Shown: piece by piece, positions 17,606 through 28,568 of the stretch
How the letters are laid out: every line of letters starts with the position of its first letter
How positions within the stretch are numbered: the stretch's first letter is position 1
Source of the DNA: Poteriospumella lacustris
Lineage: Eukaryota; Sar; Chrysophyceae; Chromulinales; Dinobryaceae
Length of the DNA stretch: 31,692 nucleotides
Direction of reading: 5' to 3'
NCBI GenBank assembly: GCA_008000375.1
Contig: SMOI01000118.1
Coordinates: 44,142-75,833 of the forward strand
Program-made: the position numbers and the translations under genes
Notes under the pieces: generated by a model
What the model was told of the DNA's origin: nothing
Database searches by the model: none
Seen by the model: the letters and a program-made list of their open reading frames with translations, nothing else

Positions 17606-20251
17606 GATGGAAGCGTTGTGCATTAGGCTAATATAAAGTACATGTAGTCCATGGCTGAAGCCCACCACAAGCAACTTTTACAAATACAATGGTGAAGTCT
17701 TTTATTCCTTATTGGCCCTGATCAAAAATATTATTCCCTGAAGTTTATGAAGCCCCGTAATGGTTCTTCTCAGTTGATGTGAAATAGTTATGAATACCGG
17801 CAGAAAACTCCGTCGTTACACCCATTTGCAGAGGAACCACCGTGAGCAGAAAAAATGAAAGTCGGTCTTGATACAAGCTACCCACCGCGCAAATCCAAAA
17901 TTTTTTCTTTGGGAGAAAAGAAAGCCGCTGAATGAAGAACGAAGTCAACGATAACCATCAGAGAACACAATCATATAAAAATGCAACAAGATCTTGTGAA
18001 TGAGTGACTCCTGGCTATGAAAATGTTGTTCTGAAGCTAAATTAAGGCGGTGCGAAGGTAAGTTATTTTTGGTCGTTTTCCACCGCGCGGTAAATATTCG
18101 GGCATACACGACGAGTTGTCACAGAAAGAGCTTGGAGTAAGGCTGAAATCAAACTGGTAGGTGGACCGGAAAGAAGTGTGGGTGTAAAACGAATGGAGAG
18201 TATCAGTGGACAGCGGAACTGCTCTATCAGCAATGACCCTAGTGAATAATGCCACAAATTAGCCAACATGCAACGCAAGCAATTGGACGAGAGACATCAT
18301 TGCACAAGGAAAGGATGCGCGAACATGGGGGGTGGGTGTTGCGTCCCTTTAGAGAAGGACGCCAAGGAGAGATCCGTAAGGGCATATCAGGATATATGAT
18401 GAGGGCGAGAATGAAAGGAGAATAACCAATTAAACAAATGACCTGCAACGAATGCGCGGATGGGTTGAGGGGCGACGTCGACAGAGCAAACCAGAAACAC
18501 AGACTACATGTTCATCACCAAACGACAGAGACAGAGACGCAAAAAATAACCGCGAAAGCGCACCACCGATAGTTCTGAGAGATAGTACCAACGGGGAAGA
18601 GGAGAGGATGCAGGGCGAACGTGAAGGGTACGACAAGAATCTTGCTCATACCACATACACACAACAAGAAGTACACATGCATCGACTCAGGAATATACCG
18701 ATGAAGATACATGGGGAGGAAGAGATCCAACAATGGGCGTAAGTGATAGTGGGGAAAGAGAGACGCGAAAGAAGAAGAAAATGGTTTTGTTAGTTTTTTT
18801 TCTTTTGTTTCAAGAATTTTTTATGTGCACGTGAGCGATGGGGAAAGTTTATAATGAGAGAGGGAGATAGCACGACTCTTCGTAATCACATACGTGGCAT
18901 TTCGCAACATCAACCGCGACAAGCCGAACTAAACTAAACAAACCAGCGAGAAACAAATGATGGCGCAACAAAGAAATTAGGAGTAGATAAGAACGTTAAG
19001 GTACAAAGAGTATCTGTGGGGCATTATGACGACGAAGTAGTAGAAAGAGACCTTTTATCCAAAGGTGAGAGGAGACTAAGGAACAAAAGAGACTTCGGGG
19101 GGGGGAGCATTCGGCGAGGGAAAAACCAGAGATGGTCAACAACAGAGGATGCACCAAACAAAGAAGAATCACTGTCCCCCCTGTTCACATATGTACATAA
19201 AAAATTGATTTGACGTGTTGCACGTCGGATATGTATATGCAGTCATCACGAACTCGACAATCAGAGGATATGAGGACGGAGACGGTAGCTTAAAGAGAAC
19301 TTCTCTGGGCGAGCAGTGTTGAGAAAATGTTTCATAGATGAACTTGTTGGTGTTTTTGATCTCCCATGACCAACGTCGAGGAACAACACAAATAAAAGAA
19401 GAACAAACACGGCGACTGAACAAAAGGATAGAGAAAGAGAACAGAGCAAAGGCAGAGAAGAACGGTGACCAGAGATGGCGAATGGCAGGTGCTGTAGATC
19501 AAGGTGAGATGACGACGCTGCGTGAGTCAACAAACGCATACTTCAGCATCTCTCCCCATCGAGCACCGTCCCACCCTCGCTCGACATCTGAACACACCAA
19601 ACACCAAATAGGAAATATCCAAAGTTGTCGCCGCTGCTTCTGCAGATGAAACCAAACCATACCAAGCACACAGAAACTGCAAACAAAACGTTATGCATCA
19701 CGGGGGGATACACACTAACCAATGAACGAACTGCTTGCTTTTAACAGGTGAAGAAGGGGGTACCTTCTGAGCAAGGCAGAACTAACCAAACAAAAGAAAA
19801 AAAGAAAAAATTGGGAAAGAAGCGAGGAAACAGACCACTTAACTGTGAAATCAAAAAGGAAAAAGAGATCGTAACGCCACAGAACAGTGCCCGTCGGAGT
19901 ATCAACGAAGTTACGATGAAAAAGGAGAAAGTAGTGGAGAGAGTAGCAGTAGAAGTAAACGGAGAGTAGTAGAACAAACTGGGCGACAGAAAACAGAGTC
20001 AAACAAGATAAATTGGCAACGAAATTAATGACGAGAAGCTGTATCAACAGCGACCGTCATTAACACTGACCATTAGACACGACATCGATCGATCAAGAAC
20101 TGTGGATGTCAACGATGTATACACAGATCACCGACAACTTTTGCCTGGCTATGATTCGCAGAATCAGCACCAAGTTCGTACGTAACAGCTGGGAATGCAC
20201 CACGAAGGGAAGGGGCCTCGGTGCAGCATCATGTACAACGAGCGACACGGC
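17606..20251. other. 2.6-kb gene-poor, purine-rich stretch
   Basis: Between the tRNA and the stop of the RRM gene. Above about 18300 the + strand is strongly A/G-rich (AGAGAGA-, GGGGAAGAGG- and AAAGAAAAAA-type runs), so the minus strand is pyrimidine-rich. Many short open frames exist on both strands, but none has credible composition, splice structure or family motif. The likeliest reading is an unusually long pyrimidine-rich 3' UTR of the RRM gene. A non-coding RNA or relic DNA cannot be excluded. No transposon ends, long terminal repeats or tandem arrays were seen. Confidence 0.4.
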
Positions 20252-22902
20252 TTATGAATGCTGACCACCATTGTGATGAACATTACGCGCTTTCGTGTGA
20301 TGATTCGTATGGTACTGGTTCGTATGCGAATGGTGCTGCTGATTGCGGTTATCCTTCTGGTCCATGTAAGGCGTTTCATTGGCAGCCATAAACTGAGACG
20401 GCGGCGAAACGGTTGTAGGCACGGGACCAGACGAATAGGGACCTCCAGGAACTGTCGGGTTGTATGCCGCGTACATTTGAGGCATAATCACGTGGTTGTG
20501 GCCGTCCACCATCATGTAAGGCATTGTCATCGACATGGGTGGTGGTACTGGCATCGAATGAGGTGATGCACATTGATTAAATTGCGTCGGAACGGATGCA
20601 GCATTGAACATCATCATCTGTTGATGCATGTTCGCATCCATTGGATGAACCATCGATACCGAAGGCTGTTGATAAGCGGGTTGATATCCATAATGGGATT
20701 GTGGCGGCTGTGGATACGATGGATGATGGGCAGGATACCGACCGTTGTTATTTGTCGCTCCGGGACCACCAACGGCTGCTGGTGGCAGCATTGTCATCGT
20801 CGTTGGGCTGGCTTCGTGGTTACCTTGATATTGCCCAGTGACTTTCACATTTGCTGTATTATTCACGGGTGGGTAATGATACGCTTGCTGTTGCGAATGG
20901 GGAGCTGAACCGGATGATGCTGGGATTGGTGTTGCTGTTGTACCATTCCAGCCTTGACCTTGTTGTCCTCCTGTTGACATCGATGGAGATGGTGGTACAA
21001 TGTTGCCCATTTGCACACTTTGCTGTTGAGTCCATTGAGAATTCTGAAGATTCGGAGCATTGTTAGGAGAGGGGAGCTTTCCTTCGGACGGTGCGGATAC
21101 AGGTGAAAAGCCTCTTCCCTGATGCTGTGCCGGATGGACGGCGAGGGTATTGGACTGGTTATTGCTGTATTGCAACTGCGACTGGTGGTGACCATGTGGA
21201 TTCGATGGGTTCGATGGGTATGAGTAGTGTGCTGGCGGCTGCTTTGGCGATGGTGTGGGCATCACTGCAACAGGAGTTGGAGAAGGTACAATCGGCACAG
21301 GCGATGGAGTTGTTGACGACGATGATGGCGGAGTGTGTTGATTACTGGCGGGTGACGCAGAAATGATCGATTTCGAAGATGAGTGACCATGATGCACTGT
21401 CTGTTGTCTGTCGGTGCGAGCAGATTGGTGAGATACGTCCTGATTGTCTCTCGATGGAAACGAAGGACGTTGGCCTTGTCTTTGCTGCGCACTCATACCG
21501 GCGGTGGATTGGGCTCTTTCAACGTGATGAGAACGTACTGACATCGGATTAGGACCATTCTGCGCAAACTGGGTGTTTGATGGGTTCATTTGTGTGGCGG
21601 TTTGTCCCTGTTGATGATTTCTGCTGTCATTCCCGGGAAGCGCAGTCGGAATACTCTGGATCGGGTTAGGTCCGACAGCTGAAACCATCATGTTCTGCCC
21701 TTGATAATAACCAGCATTTGCGGGGATCATCATTCCACCTGTAGGAATCCCCGTGTTCGGTCCATTGTATTGCCCTGGAAGGGGTTGACCGTACATGCCG
21801 GGATATACGAATTGTCCAGGAACCGAAACCATCATCCCTTGAGATGGACCGTGGAATGAAGGATACATAGGAACTTGACTATTTCCTGAGGCTGAATACA
21901 AGAAATGGTGCTGATGCGATGATGGATTTGGGCGCTCGCTGTCCACTGGGCCACCATTCTCACCGGAAACACGAACTTGAGGATTTGCTCCAGCAAAATA
22001 GTGATTGTTGCCATCTCTAGGTTTGCGCTTGAAAAATGATTCAGATTGTTGGCCATTTGAGTTGTTTCCTTCATGGTTTTTCGACATATGTTTGCTCCAA
22101 TTGCAATCGTACTGAACGCCGTCAATAACGGTTTGATTGATGTCGGACACAACGCGGTTGTTCGTCGCTGAATCAACGAAACCTAAAAACCCAAAACCTC
22201 CTTGAATGCCCTGTGAAAAGACGAAGAGCAACGTGATTAACAGCAACTGAGCGAAGCATCAACCCGATGAAAACAAACTTACATATGAGTTATAAAGATG
22301 GGATCGAATCGACACATGAGAAATGTCGCCGAATTGCTCGAAGGCTGCACGAATAGTACTCTCCGTAATCAATGGCAGCTAATCCCACACAAGGTTGTTA
22401 ATCGATGAAAAGTTACGATGTAATCGATGATTGTTGCCCCTTACGTCATGAGTGATTCCTTTAAAGCTCACGAGTACAGCCCCAGTGCTACTTGCCTCCA
22501 TCAACGTATCCTTGCTGAATCGAATGACCCTAACAAAGAAACCAAACATTGTGAAACGCAAAAGAAGAAAAGGGCTCGATTTCATTACACATACCGAATG
22601 TCTCGCCCATGATATCTGTGACCATTGAGCTTTTCCATGACAGTGTCCACATCGTCTGGCGTGGGAAACATTGCGCATCCGTATTGAAGGGTCTTCCCCT
22701 CGCTGTTACGACATATTAGGACGTCCTCAACTTTGATTCCACCCTCATTTTCCAGCAAACTGCGCAAGTCATCTGTGTTGCAGCAGAATGGAAGGTCTCG
22801 AACGAAAACAGATCGATTACTGTTAGAAGAAAATATTTCCAACGACGCATGTACCGATGGCGGAATGTTGAACTTGTTAGTATTCAATGGTCGAGTGGAC
22901 AT
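20252..22902 (-). CDS. Two-RRM RNA-binding protein with long disordered tail
   Basis: Proposed exons in transcript order: 22902-22595, 22529-22445, 22378-22283 and 22210-20252 (815 residues). Introns of 65, 66 and 72 nt begin GTATGT, GTAAGG and GTAAGT and end GTTAG, GATTAG and CACAG; all joins keep the frame. RRM1 is residues about 31-107, with RNP2 SVFVRDL (31-37) and RNP1-like LQYGCAMF (72-79, Cys in place of Gly/Phe). RRM2 is about 120-205, with VLVSFKGI and a good RNP1 GGFGFLGFVD (167-176). From about 210 on, the protein is Gln/Pro/Ser/His/Met-rich and disordered, like tails that drive granule formation. It probably regulates mRNA in cytoplasm or nucleus; the exact family is not recognised. 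Upstream lies a small gene on the same strand. Confidence 0.88.
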
Positions 22903-23154
22903 TTTGATGACTTTTGATGCGAATAAATATTGAAAGTTTTGGGTGAAAGACGAAACTTGGTAGGTCCTAATGAACTAGTGATTGAAGAGTTGAACAAGTG
23001 ATCAGGCGCTTTCTCAGCATGAATCCTCCAAAAAACTGAAATGTTTCTATTTGCCAACAAATTCAACAAGCACAAAACTGATGTGACTCTTTGAGGTAGT
23101 TGCGTGAGCGTGTTATAGTTAAGAGAAGCCGTCGTTGGACTTCTGCTCTACTTT

Positions 23155-23504
23155 TTATGTGCACAGGGTAGGCTTCGCTCGTTTTTCCACCACCACCGCC
23201 ACTGCCTTCTTCCGCCGCTTGTCACCTCTGCTGCCACTGCGGCGGCTGCTGCTGTCTCCCTGTTCAGGACCCAAAACCTGTGTCCATGTCACTTTATTAT
23301 TTGGGTGTTTAGGTTCTATCACACCCCGCGGTTCATGTGCTCTACCGAACGAAGTTTCCACAGCCCGCACTGCTTTCTCTACCTCTTTCGCCAGAAAATC
23401 GTTTTCTCCCAAAAAAATAGGATGTCATCGTCATCATCAAACCAATCTGCTCGGGCATTGTTGGTGATTTGGAATTCATCATTATTGGGCACCCATTTGA
23501 TCAT
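23155..23504 (-). pseudogene. Small hypothetical gene with -1 break at a T7 run
   Basis: From ATG 23504 one frame reads MIKWVPNNDEFQ and reaches NARADWFDDDDDILFF. At seven consecutive T (A7 at 23411-23417 on +) the protein-like frame moves back one base to GENDFLAKEVEKAVRAVE. It then continues through GRAHEPRGVIEPKHPNNK and a basic GDKRRKKAVAVVV tail to TAA at 23155-23157, about 116 residues in all. Neither half is sensible alone: the first runs soon into a stop, the second lacks an ATG. The run is exactly where a missing T (assembly or true mutation), transcriptional slippage or -1 ribosomal slippage would occur. No GT-AG intron repairs it. The family is unknown. It is divergent from the sulfotransferase gene (82 bp apart). 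Confidence 0.45.
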
Positions 23505-23586
23505 GAGAAGAGAAAACAAAGATTCAAAGTCATGAAAACACCTGGGAATTTATCTTATCTTTAATCTTGAACAGATTTCGTGGAGA

Positions 23587-26496
23587 ATGAATGTGCTGAA
23601 GTGTGCAACTGTGCTTTTGATCGTGATTGTGTGCATTGTGAGTATCCAGCTGCAGGCATTCAGGTCCGAAGAGAAAGGTTCTGAGAAGCGTCAACGAAAA
23701 GATTCACCACGAAAAAATGCGCTCCATCACTTTGATGAAGTTTTGAATGGGTATTTGGCTCAAACAAGCTTTGATTTGCCAGATTTAGTCGCGTTGGCTT
23801 CTCTTTACTTTCTTCGGGAAGATCAATTCAAGCAAGGAGGTGAAGTCCAGTCATTGAATTACACTCGACTGGCGCTAAATCAGTTAACCCATCAGTGCAA
23901 AATGATGGAAGAGACAGCACGTCCTCATCAGACAAATGGCCATCCTTGTGACCTTGATGAAAGCAAGCAACAGCTCCTAGAAGCACTTCGAATTCATGAG
24001 ATAAGAATGCTCATTCTGACAGGAAATCTTACGCAGGCAACTCTCACCGCTAATCTTTACATCGATAGCCACAAGTCTCGCTTCGGAGACAAGGTTGTGG
24101 AGGATGTTTTCGATGTGCATACTCACTTCCCTTTGCCTTCGTTATCTCACAATCGAAGTGAGAAAAGCCTTTCAAAGAAGGGTTCATCCCTCCATGCCTT
24201 TCAAGAAGCAACTGATTCCAAGAATGGCACTGTTGACAGTGCTGCACCTTTGGTGAATATGACGACCGTGTACCGACTGCGAGAACAGAGATCACGGCTG
24301 TACAATTCGTTGGGGGAGGCTCTGCTTATGAAAGGAGCACTCACCGAGGCTTTTTCCCCGTTTATCGACGCAATCGAGCTATCGCCGTGCATGCATCATG
24401 CTTATTTTCAACTGGCACGAGCGCTTCAAGTTTCACGAGCAACTGCCACCGCTGAACAAGTGGCCTCGATATCAGCCCTCTCCCAACGACTGCAATGTCG
24501 CAGTGAAGCTCTACTGGGAGGAATTTCGGTGTCTTCGCGGGAGGAAAGTAAAATGGAAACCAGCGATAATGACCATGACGATTCTGATGTATCAGCTGCA
24601 TCAGCTGACAGTACCGCAGCAACAGAAGTGGTGTTCCGGCCTATCGCTGTTTCGCAACTCCCTGATGACAACGTGTGGCCTGACCAAGGTAATGATTCGG
24701 ATGCTTGTCGTCTAGATATCGTTAGTGGACCAGCAGAGTCCACGACCAGAGTTCTTCAGGGAACGCAAGAGGGACCTAAGTGCGTATTTGGTGACGAACT
24801 GATGTATTTGGAAGATATGTTGCGCTTCGGCAACATGGGTCCCTGGCACTATGCGGCACATGCGTCGTCGTACGTTGTACGATCTGCGTTGTATTGGACT
24901 CTCTTTCATACTGCTGAAACCCTTCGCGATTACGATTTAGCATGGTTCTATCTGCAGCAAGGGCGATGGATGGAGCGTGAACGATTGTACAAGACCGCGC
25001 AACAGCAACACCAAAGAAGGTATCAACACACGCGGGAAAGGAGCGAAGACAGTGATGATGGCGATGGTCAAGACCAAGCCTCTACCCCATCTTGGCAACC
25101 TTTCGCAACACGAACCGAATATTGGCAGCAATATCGGGCTCAAAGTCAACAAATCGCTGTTCAACTGACACGGCAATATCCATCCAGCTTCTGGCCACCC
25201 CACAATGTGTCGTCTTCGTCGTCGTCCACATCAGCGTCGAAGCTACCCACGAACAATGCCCCAAAGTCACGCGAATCGATCGCTTCGATTGAATCCATTG
25301 CCAATGTATCACAGTCGGAACTACAGCCAGTTTTTATCGTGGGTTTCTTCCGTTCTGGCTCAACGTTACTCGAATCACTACTGGAATGTCATCCTCGCAT
25401 AGCGGCTATTGGAGAGCGAAGTCCCTTTGCACAAGCTGTTGGTATGTCGTTACAGCCAATCGCCCGACAGCATTTGGCTTTACTCCAAGGGAACGTGGAT
25501 AAAGCGACGAAGGGGGCCTCGAAAACACTTCCACCAAGACACGACAAGCTCTGGCAAATGGAAAAACGGCTCATTCTACGACAAGTACACGCCCATGGTG
25601 ATGCAATCATACAACAAATGGCAAAATGGGTTGAAGATTTATACCCGGTGCGACCAACCGAACAAGATATGCCTGCATCTGCCGCCGCCGCTTCTTACAC
25701 ACGAATTGTTGACAAGATGCTATCCAATTACCGTCACGTGGGGTTGATTCATTGGGTCTTCCCATCGGCAATTATCTTGCATACTATTCGTGATCCGATT
25801 GATACATTATTGTCGTGTCTACGCCATCGTTTTGCCGATGACAACTCTGCCTACACGTTGGACATCGAGAGTTTGGTTGAAGAATATTTGGCTTATACAA
25901 TGGTCATGCAACATTTTCGAAAGGTATTGCCCTGGCGAGACTACCCCATCGATGGCCAGGCTCGCCCGTCTGTCTCGGATACACTTTCAGGACGTGTTAT
26001 TCATCAACCTGTTATTGACATTCGAACGGAGATGCTGATGGCACATCCGAGCCGTGTCTTGCATGATCTTTGGCGATTGCTTCGAGTACCCGTCCTCGCC
26101 TTAAATGAAACAGAAGCGATAGTTGCTACCTTCCATGAGCGACAAGCGGAACGTTCGGTACGTACAGCTTCGTTTCTGCAAGTAAAACAGCCTATATCCT
26201 CCAGTAGTGTTGGTCAATGGCGACGCTATCGGAAGGTTTTGGCTCCAACGCTGCTGCAAGTGTTAGAGGACAAAATCAAAGTCTTACGCGATCACAATGG
26301 CTTGCTGCCTTATTTCACGACACGAAATCTCACTGCAGTAGAACAAACGATGATGATGAACTGGCATTTCGATGAACATTTCGATTACGAAGGTCAGTTA
26401 CAATCATTGCGAGAGTACGTTGAGAAACAACGAGGACTGGTGGGGTCGATGACCAGCCCTTGGTCTTCCTCTTCACGCCAAAACACCAAGCATTGA
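23587..26496 (+). CDS. TPR-containing membrane-anchored sulfotransferase
   Basis: 969 residues, no intron. ATG at 23587. Residues about 5-23 are a hydrophobic signal anchor (CATVLLIVIVCIVSIQL), giving a type II Golgi-type topology with a luminal catalytic part. TPR-like helices lie at about 236-283 (LYNSLGEALLMKGALTEAF..AIELSP) and around 420-460. The sulfotransferase domain begins at about 581: PVFIVGFFRSGSTLLESLLE is the 5'-phosphosulfate loop binding the donor PAPS, and RDPIDTLLSCLRHRF (about 735-749) is the 3'-phosphate loop with its Arg and Ser. SSSVGQWRRYRKVL near 870 is the usual C-terminal substrate-side motif. TPR plus sulfotransferase is a known bacterial and protist architecture. 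The acceptor (protein tyrosine or glycan) cannot be told. A low-complexity Ser run lies just before the catalytic domain. Confidence 0.88.
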   Translation: MNVLKCATVLLIVIVCIVSIQLQAFRSEEKGSEKRQRKDSPRKNALHHFDEVLNGYLAQTSFDLPDLVALASLYFLREDQFKQGGEVQSLNYTRLALNQLTHQCKMMEETARPHQTNGHPCDLDESKQQLLEALRIHEIRMLILTGNLTQATLTANLYIDSHKSRFGDKVVEDVFDVHTHFPLPSLSHNRSEKSLSKKGSSLHAFQEATDSKNGTVDSAAPLVNMTTVYRLREQRSRLYNSLGEALLMKGALTEAFSPFIDAIELSPCMHHAYFQLARALQVSRATATAEQVASISALSQRLQCRSEALLGGISVSSREESKMETSDNDHDDSDVSAASADSTAATEVVFRPIAVSQLPDDNVWPDQGNDSDACRLDIVSGPAESTTRVLQGTQEGPKCVFGDELMYLEDMLRFGNMGPWHYAAHASSYVVRSALYWTLFHTAETLRDYDLAWFYLQQGRWMERERLYKTAQQQHQRRYQHTRERSEDSDDGDGQDQASTPSWQPFATRTEYWQQYRAQSQQIAVQLTRQYPSSFWPPHNVSSSSSSTSASKLPTNNAPKSRESIASIESIANVSQSELQPVFIVGFFRSGSTLLESLLECHPRIAAIGERSPFAQAVGMSLQPIARQHLALLQGNVDKATKGASKTLPPRHDKLWQMEKRLILRQVHAHGDAIIQQMAKWVEDLYPVRPTEQDMPASAAAASYTRIVDKMLSNYRHVGLIHWVFPSAIILHTIRDPIDTLLSCLRHRFADDNSAYTLDIESLVEEYLAYTMVMQHFRKVLPWRDYPIDGQARPSVSDTLSGRVIHQPVIDIRTEMLMAHPSRVLHDLWRLLRVPVLALNETEAIVATFHERQAERSVRTASFLQVKQPISSSSVGQWRRYRKVLAPTLLQVLEDKIKVLRDHNGLLPYFTTRNLTAVEQTMMMNWHFDEHFDYEGQLQSLREYVEKQRGLVGSMTSPWSSSSRQNTKH

Positions 26497-26599
26497 GTCA
26501 GGAATTCTCTTCTTCGTCACAACACGTTCAGCATTGTAAATAACTTATTTTATCATGTCCTCAATCTGACTCAAATACATCAGAACCGAAGAGGATCCT

Positions 26600-28204
26600 T
26601 CAATGACCAGATTGAAAATTGTCCATCACCCGTCGTCGTTCTTTGCTTAGCTGTGGGTAAATGAATTTCGGCCACGTTAATTGTACGTCACGTTGTGCCA
26701 AAAGTTGTTGACGCTGATGCAAAATCTTGGGGCGGCGAACATTGATCGCTGATTCCAAATGCCAGATCAGCGATTGAATACGTTCCAATGTCACCGCAAA
26801 TAGCGCGTGGGCAACCTGCGTACTGTGGTCTGTGTGACCATTCTCGGAAGAGAGGTCCACCGCGGCGGATAGTGGATTGAGACTTGGATAGAACTCGCTG
26901 ATTGAGGTGGTTCCTTTAGTAGCGGTTAACAATCGCGCGGCTTCTTGCTGCAACTTCTGATGGATTCGAGGGATCAATTGAGGCAACGGATGGAAGTCCA
27001 GTGCTTCGGGAAGGATATGAACGGACCGTAATGACAACTCCAAATTGCGAGGCTCGCTTTGCCACAGTTTGAATCGTGTCAGGGGCATAATCTGATACAG
27101 TGAGGAGATCTCTGAGATAGACGACGCCGATGAACCACTACCCGTCACAACGTTGTTCGTGCGGAAAAAATCAATGCAATCAGTCAACAACTCCATATCA
27201 CACGGCATTCCTCCATATTTGATGCGATAGAAAAGCGCAAGGAGATTGTCGTTCATTGTTGGACAGTCCCTTGATGCTGATGTCCACGACAAGCGCTTTT
27301 CAAATAGGTCGTGTGACAGATGTCGATAATCTGCGGGTCCTTCAGTGACCGCTGCATCGGAAGAGGGATTTGCAGCAGCAGAGCTTGAAGATTGCTCCAA
27401 ATCTTCCACGGGCATTAATTCATCACCTCGCTCCCGAAAGTCTGCCGCCTCCAACAAATTGTTTACTGTGTCGTCTTCTTTGCTTTCGATGCAGTTGTTG
27501 CGACCTTGGAAAAGGGTCTTCTTGTCGTGGTGATACGCGCAAAATGAAACTTCCTTTTGATCACAAAGGAACTCAACCATCGCCAGTATAATTCGTATGT
27601 CATGCTCTGTCAATGAATAGCAAGCTGTGGTAGATTCCGAAGCAGAGGACGATGCTACAGCCATCATCAGCCAGACCCACATGGCAGAACGGTCGATGAG
27701 AGTAGTATCTTCGATCATAATGATGGGAAGGCGTCGGATAATCTCCATGGTATCAATGTTGAGCATTGCCCAAGCAGAGCAAAGCGCGTACTCTTTCAAA
27801 CCGCGTCGAATAGCCTTTTGAAGATTCGATTTGTGAACCGATACAGGGATATTCGAAGCCATCATTGACAAGGATTTTATGTCGCTGGTGAAAGGACGTT
27901 CATGAGGAAGTAACTGAACTGTCATTGGGACTTTACCGACGGGAGACGAAGTTAAATCTACGATGCCATCGTCAGTACTTGATTTACTGTGGACCACCGT
28001 TGAACCTGTTGATGTTGATGTTGATGAGAATTGGCGAACATACAACTGTAATCCATTCTTTCGAACAATGAATTTATCAAGAGAAGTTGGTTCGGTGCAA
28101 AAGAACGCACGAAAATTCTCAGGATCATAGATGAAATACTTTCTGTGGAGAGATTTTTCGGGACGAATTTGAAAGAAGTTGTGAAGATTGGCTTGTTTTT
28201 TCAT
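26600..28204 (-). CDS. Probable PCNA-interacting protein (PIP box, SIM)
   Basis: 534 residues, no intron, ATG at 28204. Residues 4-11 read QANLHNFF, a perfect PIP box (Q-x-x-L-x-x-F-F) at the extreme N-terminus, as in DNA ligase I. Residues 81-85 (IVDLT followed by SS) match a SUMO-interacting motif. Residues about 126-185 (SNLQKAIRRG, then IIRRLPIIMIEDTTLIDR) resemble the helical domain after the AAA module in RarA/MgsA/WRNIP1 (pattern LQK-IR-x, RRL-x-x-ASED-x-GLAD), but no Walker motifs are present. A DFHPLPQLIPRI motif sits near residue 420. I infer a nuclear factor acting at the replication clamp. No named family is recognised. It is divergent from the small gene at 28569. The far end carries a basic SKERRR motif. 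Confidence 0.82.
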   Translation of the reverse strand: MKKQANLHNFFQIRPEKSLHRKYFIYDPENFRAFFCTEPTSLDKFIVRKNGLQLYVRQFSSTSTSTGSTVVHSKSSTDDGIVDLTSSPVGKVPMTVQLLPHERPFTSDIKSLSMMASNIPVSVHKSNLQKAIRRGLKEYALCSAWAMLNIDTMEIIRRLPIIMIEDTTLIDRSAMWVWLMMAVASSSASESTTACYSLTEHDIRIILAMVEFLCDQKEVSFCAYHHDKKTLFQGRNNCIESKEDDTVNNLLEAADFRERGDELMPVEDLEQSSSSAAANPSSDAAVTEGPADYRHLSHDLFEKRLSWTSASRDCPTMNDNLLALFYRIKYGGMPCDMELLTDCIDFFRTNNVVTGSGSSASSISEISSLYQIMPLTRFKLWQSEPRNLELSLRSVHILPEALDFHPLPQLIPRIHQKLQQEAARLLTATKGTTSISEFYPSLNPLSAAVDLSSENGHTDHSTQVAHALFAVTLERIQSLIWHLESAINVRRPKILHQRQQLLAQRDVQLTWPKFIYPQLSKERRRVMDNFQSGH

Positions 28205-28568
28205 TTCTGCTTCGATTTTTGAGGATAATTTTCACCAATGGCTTGCTATGTACTTACTCTTCTGAATCTTCGATCGTTTACGCATTGAAAATGACCATCT
28301 TGTGTGTTTATTTTTTATTGAGGTGCTCTTTGGGCTTTGTGGTCGTCATCATCTTGTGCTACTCCCCTCCAGGGTCGTTTCGTTTCGCGTCTGCTTCCTT
28401 CTTCTTCTTTTCTTTCCGACTCAAGGACTCCAGTTTCACGCTATTGGGTATTGGTTGGGTCTTGGACACACGCACACAAATAAATAATCGACCTTTCTTT
28501 TTGCGGAAACTTTTGTTGAAAGCCACATCATACTCTTGTCCCTGTACTTGTGCTTAGTTGTTCTTGAT
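28205..28568. promoter_or_regulatory. Divergent region of PIP-box gene and small gene
   Basis: 364 bp, C/T-rich on + from about 28320 to 28440. It contains the promoters of both outward-facing genes. An open frame through it begins without a likely ATG context and is rich in Phe/Ser from the T-runs. Not called. Confidence 0.4.

Noticed and set aside
17606-20251. Transposon, LTR or tandem-array origin of the gene-poor block
   Set aside because: No terminal repeats, target duplications, transposase-like motifs or periodicity could be seen by eye.
28219-28557. Hydrophobic open frame upstream of the small gene at 28569
   Set aside because: Its Phe/Ser/Leu content comes from T/C-rich promoter DNA; it starts at a weak codon and overlaps the shared promoter.
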